From contig NC_039359.1 of assembly GCF_003573695.1 (NCBI RefSeq), positions 188,316,813 to 188,380,812 on the forward strand: 64,000 nt of DNA, given 5' to 3'. The number at the start of each line of letters is the position of its first letter. The stretch's first letter is position 1. The notes beneath the pieces are model-generated. The model saw nothing but the letters and a program-made list of their open reading frames with translations. It did not search any database and was not told where the DNA came from. The stretch is from Papaver somniferum (lineage: Eukaryota; Streptophyta; Magnoliopsida; Ranunculales; Papaveraceae). The translations under genes were made by a program, and so were the position numbers. Shown piece by piece: positions 56,561 through 64,000 of the stretch.

Positions 56561-57710
56561 CTGTTAGTTTGGTGGAGAACTTGGATGGATGAGATTGCAT
56601 CTCAGGAGGAAAGGTAGCCGTCGATTATGGCTACTTTTAATTGGCAGTGACGCCTTTAACTTGTGCTAGCAGTATTGCGGCATGGATGGCATGGCTCGTG
56701 CATGCCTTTCGCACGGTTGCGCGCGCATCCATAGCTACTGAAATTTTGGCACGTTGGTGTGGAAATCTTGCCTAAATTAGGGTTTGGCTTGTCGAAGCCC
56801 TAATTAGCCTATATGGCACGTCGCATGGGGTGAGTGGCCATGTTTGGCGCGTTTGGCATGTGCATCTGGCATGTGTGTCTGGTATGTGCGTTTGGCATGC
56901 TTCTTGGTATGCTGCTTGGCATGCCGACGCGTTTTTGGGAAGCCAATTGGCTTTGCGGCCATCTGGCGCGATTTCCTTCTTTTCAACACTGTGGCGAGTT
57001 TAAAGTAACCTGATTGGTTAATGTAAGAGGGCCGGCCAGGCATGGGCGTGGATACACTTCTATGTGAGTGTGACGGATGTTAAAGCGACCTGATTGGTCG
57101 ATGGGAAGTGGGGCCGACAAGCTAGGGCATGGCCACACTTCCAGTGCGTTGTCGCGGATTTAATCGCCTAGTTTGGCTAAGCATAGTTTTTCGACCAACG
57201 GGGTCTAGTGTATTGCGCGGGGTGTGAAACCCTAATTTTGCAAATTAGTCGGGTTTATGAGTTTTTTGTCAGTTATCACAATAATTGCCTGGATTTGTAT
57301 GCTGCCACAAAATCCTTATCTACAGAATGCAGTGTGCTTTCCGTCTGAGCATTTTGTGCAATGGCCTTAACTTTGGTACTTGGAGGTCCATGCTACTCTG
57401 CTGCGAGTAAACATAAATCCGTCATGCCATACCGATATAAGGGTTCTGCCGGGGAACATAGCACAGGAAAATTACTCAATGAGTCTTGTATTGGCGAGGT
57501 GCCGAAATTTACAGAGTGTTCGGGATGGTTGCTACACCCGCCAGTCTGGGTAAATTTCATGTAGATATATTGAACGGCTCAATAAATATGCTAGTGCAGA
57601 GGCTGACACTCGTGGATCCGTTTCCTTATAGAGTGACGTCACATCAGATGCAAGATTTTACAATTTTAACCCTAAGCTAAAAACCACCATCAACATTAAG
57701 TCCCCTGCTT

Positions 57711-58600
57711 AGCTTGGAACAATGGCGTTGTTGCGAGGTAAGCATGAGATGGTGACAAACAAGGATAAAATCAAAACGGCAAGTCATGAAGAGATTGTCA
57801 GGAAGATTTGGCTAACCTTTGTCAGGGGGCATGCAGAATCTGTGATTTTTTATTTGGCGACTTTTGCATAAATTCGTCTTGTCCATGGGATGTTGGCATC
57901 AGTTCTATGTCTTTGGCTACTGATCATCAGAGGTGGCACTACGACTTGGTCCTCCGAACGGGCGTTGGCTGGTTACGAAAAGGTGAATGGCGCTGCTGGA
58001 TACGAAAAGGTAGATGGCGCCGCTTTGAACGGCTAAGATGGCGTTGTTTTGGCTAGGACGCGGACTGTTAGCGTCGGCTTGGACGTGGAGCCATTGGTGC
58101 TGGCTTGGTCGTGGCGCTGTTGGCTTGGCTTGGTCGTGAAGCTGTTGGCGCTGGCTTGGCCGTGGCGCTTGTCAGGAGCGGAGAAGTTGGAGCTAAGAAG
58201 GACGCATGCCGTTTTCATCGATTATAGAGCTGACTGTTGGCCTCGGCATAGAAGATGGCGCTGGAAAGGACGCATACTGTTGGTGCATCGGCTATCGAGC
58301 AGAGAAGCTAGATGGAAGGATGCAAGCTGTTGGTGAATTAGTTATCGAGTAGAGAAGATGGCGCTGGAAGGATGCAAGCTGTTGGTGCCGGCTAGGAGCG
58401 GCGAGATCTAGTCTGGCTAGGACGCGGAGATGATGGCGCTGGTTAGGGTTTGGCTGTGACGCGGAGATGGCGCTGGTTAGGAGCGGGATCTTGGCGGTAG
58501 GTTTGTCGTGGCCTGTTGGCGCCATGGAGCCTTGCTAGCGCGGGTCTGGTTGCATCTTTCCACATGTAACCAAAAATAGGAAACCTTCCTCCATTCAAAC
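57711..58600 (+). repeat. GC-rich degenerate repeats upstream of the PMD promoter
   Basis: From about 57960 to 58520 phrases such as GATGGCGCTGGTTAGGAGCG, GGCGCTGGCTTGG and AGCTGTTGGTG recur irregularly. ORFs here on both strands are repeat artefacts. 57711-57950 shows nothing I recognise. Confidence 0.55.
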
Positions 58601-58617
58601 TCCCAAAAAATCGTGCC

Positions 58618-58625
58618 TATAAAAG
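58618..58625 (+). promoter_or_regulatory. TATA box of the PMD gene
   Basis: CCTATAAAAGG on the plus strand, about 105 bp before a splice-donor-like CAG|GTATGT at 58723, so it would drive a short non-coding first exon antisense to the LTR transcript. Confidence 0.6.
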
Positions 58626-58723
58626 GTGTTGCCCATCTTATTTATCCCGTACCATCAGTTTTATTCCCACGTCTTGGAGTTAACGGCAAAACACTAGCAA
58701 CACAAAAGGCGAGCATATTCCAG

Positions 58724-59219
58724 GTATGTATTCCAGCGCTCCTTCTTTAGCTTGTTATTCCGTCTTGGTGTAAACCCTAGCCGTAGGCATATCTTCCATA
58801 AATTTGTAAAAATACTTTAGTATGAATGATTCCTCTTTGCCATTAGTATTGTAATAATATCAGCCACCATGTTAATGGTAATGAAGCCAACTGTTCATGC
58901 GAAGTAGATATGCGTAACCGGATAGCTACCGTTTAAAACTTTTCCACAAAACCTAACTCTAGGGTTTCCTGTTTTTTTTTTTTTTTTTTTGAACACAAAT
59001 ATTCTCATGGCGTCCTCTTGGCCGAGGGCATATTTCTCGCGGCATAAGGTTGGGTCGGATGCCAGTCCCCACTCCTGCGGCTACCACTCCTCTGTCCATG
59101 CACCACTTTTTGGCCGTGCATGCTGCGCCTTGCGACCAAAATAGATCCTCCGCCGGTGATAAAGTAGTCTTCATGCACTTTTTTTTGGTAGTAACTTTTC
59201 TTCGTTTTTTCTGTTGTAG
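58724..59219 (+). other. probable first intron of the PMD gene
   Basis: GTATGT donor at 58724 and CTGTTGTAG acceptor ending at 59219. It contains, on the minus strand, a GC-richer stretch (59160-58995) ending in an A20 run (58991-58972), possibly a small retroposed insert. Confidence 0.5.
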
Positions 59220-59260
59220 TTACTTTGAAAGTGAAAGCAATATAGACAAATTTTGTTAGG

Positions 59261-61943
59261 ATGTCACCTGAGAATGGTCCTGACGCTATGTAGAAAAACG
59301 TTAGCAACTCCAAGCCCAACACGGATGACGAATTCTTTACAATGTCTGCCACAGTTAAGAGAAACCATCCCAAATATGTGGCTATCCTTCTGAGTGGTTC
59401 AGAAAATGAAGGAGACGCCCAATCAGTTCGTCCAGGGCGCGTGATACGATTTTGTCTTCAGAAAAATGAGTATCCTGCTTCTCCTATTGACTTCAGGGCT
59501 TGTCAGAGTCCATTGCGTTCTTTTGATGAATGGATGCGGTTCATGATAAATCAAGACTGCGTAAGAGACAGTTTGACCAGGGCGCAAATCATCAATGCGG
59601 TCATGGATTCTGCGACACTTCAAATCAGGAAGGACATCGTGGGTTTGGTTACTTTTATCTCCAGATGGTGTCCGGATACTAATACGACAATATGCAGGCG
59701 GGTGGAATGACTATTTATTTGGAGAGTGTAGTCGTCCTGCTGAATCTTCCAATAACAGGGAACCTTGACATTACTTTGTCTAATGAGGAAGAGCAAATGT
59801 GTGCCGTTCTTGTCTCCTAGTCTCCAGGGTTTGTTAGGAAAGATTACGAAACTAAGTGCTTCTACAGCTGGTGGGTGTCTGAGTGGTTCTCGAAAGACTC
59901 GGAGCCGGATCAGATGAACGGTACGCTCCATGTCGATGTATTTTTGGCTCTGTGGTTATCCAGAGATATTCTTGATGATGGCTCTGGAAAGAAGGAGATA
60001 AGACAGGTGTTCATCAAACTGGATATAAAATTGGCGAAAGATGTTGTCCTCCCCATCAGTGGCTTGTTTCTTGGATCTTTGTACACCCATCTGGATCACT
60101 TGACTGCGGACATGTATGCTTATAATGGTCATATGAAAGTAGACTCATATGTCCACATCACTTTTCTTCAAACGTGGCTGTGGGAGCATCTCAAAAATAA
60201 TGATCCTAAGACGCTGACTTCATTTCCTGATTCCTGTGGCGGCTCCAGGATACTCCGCTGGTTGAACAAGCGTCCGAAATCTGGATCGAAGCTCATAGAC
60301 TTCCTCGACAATGCGTATGCAGTTAACTTTCGTCCTTGGGCCCCGGTCCATGCGCTGATGCCCCAAATATGATTTTGCTTTCCGCTGGAGAGAATATGAG
60401 CGATGGAGAAATCATATTCATGCGAAGCTGTATACCTGGACACGTGTCATCTTTCTTCAGGGGATCTTGTGAGGCGGTTCCTTATAATATTGACAGGGCT
60501 GCTCGGCATATAGGTTTTGACCAAGGAGTCACGTTTCTTCGTCAGTCGGCGGCTCCGAAAGAATTATTGTCAGCTGCTCTTGATGCTAGTGTTCTTGCGC
60601 CGGGTACAAACCTCCCTTTCCTGCTCTCAGAACGAAGCCCATCAACGACCTCCAAATACAATATTTTCTGGCAGGATGAGTTTCTCGCCATCCATGGATT
60701 TGTGAATGACGTGGTGAAAGATCCTTGTGGCAAGCCTTCTCCTGCGGTTTAGCGAAACATCCATCGTTGAGGGAGCTTCATACGGCTAAGCAGAAATATC
60801 CCAGCCTGGATGTGGACAGTCCCCAGGAAAATGAGCGAAGGTCTAAAAACCGTGCGGTTGGTTTTCAGTCGGATTCGTCAGTTCTCATGACTTTAAGTTA
60901 TTCCAATATACGGGTATGCATGTCTCCTTCTTGATTTGACTGGTTCACACAAATCTTTTGTTTCCTCGCTGAACATCTTTTCTTCTTTTCTTTCACAACT
61001 CAAGGTCTTGACAACATGAACCCCTTTGCCAGACTCGCGCACAGTTAGAAATCGGCGTCTAAGTTTCCTGAGGATGAAGAAGAGTCCGGAGAAGAGGAAC
61101 GTTCGGGATCCAGTGGTGATGATGGAAGTACTTCTTAAAGTAGTGGTGAGTCTTCCTCCAGCGAGTCCGCAAATGAGTCGGTAAGTTTCCGCATTCTTCT
61201 CCTCTTTTTTTTTGAAACAAAACTAAACCGTAATATCGCAGGGAGGAACCGTTTCTGAAGATGGCCATGAGGTGGAGACTCGTCACAGTGAAGATGTAGC
61301 TTTGACCCTAACCGTGGAGGCCGCGCCTGCTAGTGATTTGGAAATGGAGGTTGAAGACGATGCTGCAACCCAGATGGTGCAAAGTAATTCGGCGACCGTT
61401 GGCGTAATTGTAGTCTGGAATCCTCTGCACGTCACTGATTCAGTTGTGGGCACCATTTTTGCTCCTCCATATTTGGTTCCTTTTCTAGATCATGTGTTGA
61501 TTGGAGGCTTCAGTGTGCCAGGAAAATATGCGAAATTATACACTAAGATATGGGAAATGTACGGACATATCTCCACAACCAAAAAGATCACTAGCCGGTT
61601 CGCTCTAGTCAGGCGCGTGGAAGAAGCCTTATCTTCGATTGGCAACATGTGCAATGTGACTGGCCGTACCGTTTCCGAGGATGTAATCTCGAGCTGGAAG
61701 TTCCACCGGGACATGTGCGCAAACTTTGAGTTCAACACTCCCTTGTTTGTTGGGGGTTTCACCGAGATCCAAAAGTTGCAGGATGAGGTGACCGAAGACC
61801 CCTCCGCGGACGTGATCAATCAACAGGAAGCGGAAATGGAAAGGTTGTCCAAAAATTTGAAGCTGAAACGGGCGGCTCTCCAAAGCGCGAAGGAAGCTTT
61901 CTCTAAGAAGAGCAAGCCATTTTTGAATGATTTTCCTTGAATA
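59261..61943 (+). pseudogene. plant mobile domain (aminotransferase-like) protein, antisense in LTR element
   Basis: From ATG at 59261 (MSPENGPDAM, then a TAG) the frame gives a basic lead, WMRFMINQDC and FISRWCPDTNT. A one-base loss near 59705 moves it to another frame: MTIYLESVVVLLNLPITG, FYSWWVSEWF, FLALWLSRDIL and GLFLGSLYTHLDHL, matching the PMD core of MAIN/MAIL1-type proteins. Further breaks are TAG at 59818 and shifts near 60355 and 60740. RHIGFDQGVTFLRQ and KYNIFWQDEFLAIHGFV complete the domain. Introns fit at 60914-61004 and 61181-61241 (GTAAGT...CGCAG). The third exon is acidic-Ser rich; the last (61242-61940) ends in a probable coiled coil (QQEAEMERLSKNLKLKRAAL). Host PMD proteins act in silencing and genome stability; PMD copies also occur in Ty3 and MULE elements. 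Now inactive. Confidence 0.8.
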
Positions 61944-62474
61944 TCTTCTGTCTTATGGGCTTCTTTTGCTTAGTTTTTTTTTGAAAGGCAAACGAAACGC
62001 CTAGTTTTTGGATTTTGGATTGATAGATAATTGTTATCTATGAGGTTTTTGGATTATTCTTTGGAATGAATTTTAGAATAATGTCGTTTTGATCACGATT
62101 GTAAGTAGCACAAATATTCCAGGAGAGTCATGGAACCGTGAATGTTGTATGACGGTAGAAAGTATGGGATGGAATTTGGGGATAACATGGTTATCGGTTT
62201 CTATTATCAATGTGAAAACTTGAAGTCGTAGATTATGTACTTTGTCTAACAAGACTTACTCGCTTTTACGCTCTCCCAGCAAAATGGATCTTCCGTCTGA
62301 GTTTTATGGGAGACACTGTTGTGACTGTGAGAAGTCCCTAGTCATTCCTCATCGTGTAATAACTGATAACTAAGCCGTTGATCCCTGAGCGAATCGTTTG
62401 CTTCTAACATCTTGATGTCTGGGTTGAAGAATGAAGTTTGGAATTGGAAATTGACATTGTAACCGAGAGATTAA
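61944..62474. other. spacer between PMD gene and right LTR
   Basis: No gene. It would be the 3' UTR of the PMD gene on the plus strand and the leader after the PBS on the minus strand. Confidence 0.5.
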
Positions 62475-62494
62475 TCTCCCACTGTGGTCGCCAA
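62475..62494 (-). promoter_or_regulatory. primer-binding-site-like sequence
   Basis: TTGGCGACCACAGTGGGAG on the minus strand one base inside the right LTR; the TGGCGAC start resembles other Ty3-type sites, including the one at 12778. Confidence 0.6.
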
Positions 62495-62495
62495 T

Positions 62496-63441
62496 TGTTT
62501 GTGGGTGAAAACTGTTTCTGCTGATTTTGGTAATTTTGGGTGTGTGGATGAGAAACAAATCTAAACCCAAAACAATGTACTGCACAAGAGTATTTTTGAA
62601 TCGAGAGATCAATCTGTACAATCCTAGCCTAAACCAAGAAATGGACGTTCCAAGCTTGCTTCGGTCACAAAGTGAAGGAGAAGGGTTGGTCTTAGGGAGG
62701 GAAGCGAAGAAAGTGTTGAGACCAGAATCGTTGATTCTGGAAGTGTGGTGGTTTTGTGACTTGTATCCGAAAGTAGAACTGGATAGCTGAATGAAAAGCT
62801 ACCAGGTGATTTCTGGATGTTGTATTGTTATCCTGACCAAAACTTGTTGTTTGGGGGAAATAGGTGAGACCTATTTATACAAGTCGTAACAAAACGTACC
62901 CTAGTCTCGTAGAAACTGGAAACGATTGAGTGATGGAAGAATGGAATAACGTGTAACCGTCAGACGTTATGCTTTCATGATGAGGAAAGTGAATTCGGGT
63001 TTATGAGTTTTTTGTGAGTTATCACAATAATTGGCTGGATTTTTTATGCTGCCACAAAAATCCTTATCTACAGAATGCAGTGTGCTTTCCGTCTGAGCAT
63101 TTTGTGCAATTGCCTTAACTTTGGTACTTGGAGTTCCATGCTACTCTGCTGCGAGCGAACATAAATACGTCATGCCATACCGATATAAGGGTTCTGTCGG
63201 GGAACATATCACATGAAAAGTACTCAGTGAGTCTTGTATTGGCGAGGTGCCGAAATTTACAGAGTGTTTGGGATGGTTGCTACACCCGCCAGTCTGGGTA
63301 AATTTCATGTAGATATTGAATGGATCAATAAGTATGCTAGTGGAGAGGCTGACACTCGTGGCTCCGTTTCCTTACAGAGTGACGTCACATCAGATGCAAG
63401 GTTTTACAATTTTAACCCTAAGCTAAAAACCACCATCAACA
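62496..63441 (-). repeat. 5' LTR (short copy, 946 bp)
   Basis: Matches 54848-57695 but lacks 55358-57248, joining GTGAATTCG directly to GGTTTATGAG. A minus-strand TATAAATAG lies at 62871-62879. Confidence 0.9.
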
Positions 63442-64000
63442 CACTTCTTATGGTAAAACTTGTAATTGGTTGACCAAGTTATAGGATCTGTTACACCAAC
63501 TTACTAAAACTTTTTAAACCTCTTACAAGGATCGGTTACTCTCTCACTTGTGATCGGTCACACCTCTTACTAGGATCGGTTAACCAATGACTAGTATTTA
63601 GTCACACCTATTTCAAGATATCGGTATTACCATCTCAATTGATTACTTAAGATCAGTTTCACTAATAAAAGTCATACCAATACAAAAGTCAGACCTTGTG
63701 AATAGTTTTACCAAGATACATAAGTAAGTTATGAGCGGTTATACTAAACACACATATTGGTAATTCAAAAGATTTGCAATGAACAACAATACCAATAAGC
63801 CTAGCGGATTTCCCTTTCGATTCACAAAACAAGTTTATGAATTTACTTCCTTTAAACCAATGTAAAACATTGTTTCCTAGGACGAAATCTTCACTCATAC
63901 CCATACATAATCACAATAGTATTCATACGATTCTGTCAATGTCTTATATGCGAAGTTCAAAAGATAGACGTTATACTTCGTATTGTAATTCCTTAACACT
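63442..64000 (-). repeat. 5' LTR of the SIRE-like copia element, outer part
   Basis: Begins with the CACTT duplication and continues the copia LTR (matches about 48061-48620). Runs off the window. Confidence 0.92.

Larger units (their letters stand above)
54848..57695 (-). repeat. 3' LTR (long copy, 2848 bp)
   Basis: Its outer 0.5 kb and inner 0.45 kb match the right LTR. A middle block of about 1.9 kb (55358-57248), with 25-bp satellite repeats, is absent from the other LTR. A minus-strand TATAAATAG lies at 55234-55242. Confidence 0.9.
54848..63441 (-). mobile_element. LTR element carrying an antisense plant-mobile-domain gene, 8.6 kb
   Basis: Ends are TGTTTGTGGG...CATCAACA with perfect CACTT duplication. 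Leftward polarity is set by a PBS-like TTGGCGACCACAGTGGGAG just inside the right LTR (62475-62494), a purine-rich AAGCAGGGGACTTAA just before the left LTR (57696-57710) and minus-strand TATAAATAG boxes in both LTRs. The internal 4.8 kb shows no gag or pol; its only gene is a spliced PMD gene on the opposite (plus) strand. The element is therefore non-autonomous. Confidence 0.88.
46116..64000 (-). mobile_element. SIRE-like copia element with 2.84-kb LTRs, no pol seen, interrupted
   Basis: Leftward element: 5' LTR 52908 to beyond 64000 (split at 54847/63442 by another element), iMet-type PBS at 52885-52900, internal region 48956-52884, polypurine tract at 48956-48975 and 3' LTR 48955-46116. The LTRs start TGTTAGAGC and end TCGTCA. 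The internal region is only about 3.95 kb and shows gag remnants but no protease, integrase, RT or RNase H. It inserted into the chromovirus gag at 46115. Roughly 340 bp of the 5' LTR should lie beyond the window. Confidence 0.85.

Noticed and set aside
58049..58525. Trp/Arg-rich plus-strand and Pro/Ser-rich minus-strand ORFs
   Set aside because: Both fall in the degenerate GC-rich repeats and show only repeat-derived composition.
59005..59373. 122-codon minus-strand ORF
   Set aside because: It overlaps the PMD intron and start on the other strand and includes the A-run insert; no domain is visible.
1..64000. tRNA, rRNA or organelle-derived genes
   Set aside because: None was recognised by eye; a tRNAscan-SE and Infernal run would be needed to exclude short ones.

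Overview
This window looks like nuclear DNA from a eudicot plant. It is AT-rich and crowded with nested LTR retrotransposons, plant L1-type LINEs and MITEs. I can support one host gene: a five-exon gene for the V-type proton ATPase subunit F (VHA-F), minus strand, 20367-25740. I cannot name the species from the sequence.

Layout. (1) 1-4936, minus strand: the 5' part (LTR, tRNA-Asp-type primer site, gag, protease, start of RT) of a decayed Ty3/gypsy Tat/Athila-like element that abuts an old antisense LINE fragment (4937-5620). (2) 5737-19060: a three-layer nest. An old LINE RNase H region is split at 5936/18681 by a younger, nearly complete plus-strand LINE of about 6 kb (15 of 17 bp target-site duplication). 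That LINE is itself split by a 6.67-kb LTR element (11293-17962, perfect 5-bp duplication GCTAA). The LTR element lacks gag and pol but carries a 434-codon ORF that I do not recognise. (3) 19552-29213: VHA-F and four inverted-repeat elements around it. The 3.4-kb 5'-UTR intron of VHA-F holds antisense-decayed LINE ORF1 debris and a (TTG)n-tailed retroposon end. (4) 29216-33270: mostly unrecognised, with a 5'-truncated LINE tail. (5) 33300-41000: a plus-strand SIRE-type copia LTR fragment, then a compact gag-protease-only LTR element (35635-38770, duplication AATAC), then a separate gag fragment. (6) 41720-46115, minus strand: a decayed chromodomain Ty3/gypsy element whose gag is interrupted by a SIRE-like copia element with 2.84-kb LTRs (46116 to beyond the window end). 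That copia element keeps a gag remnant with a CCHC knuckle but shows no pol. (7) Its upstream LTR is split by another LTR element (54848-63441, duplication CACTT). This one is transcribed leftward by LTR logic but carries, in antisense, a spliced plant-mobile-domain (PMD, aminotransferase-like) gene with its own TATA box.

The nesting gives relative ages: chromovirus, then SIRE-like copia, then PMD element; and old LINE, then young LINE, then 6.67-kb element. Four of the LTR elements seem non-autonomous: no pol, gag-protease only, gag only, or a captured gene only. They would depend on autonomous relatives for RT and integrase. The most unusual items are the unknown 434-aa ORF, the antisense PMD gene with one LTR 1.9 kb longer than the other because of a 25-bp satellite and its surroundings, and the gag-protease-only element.
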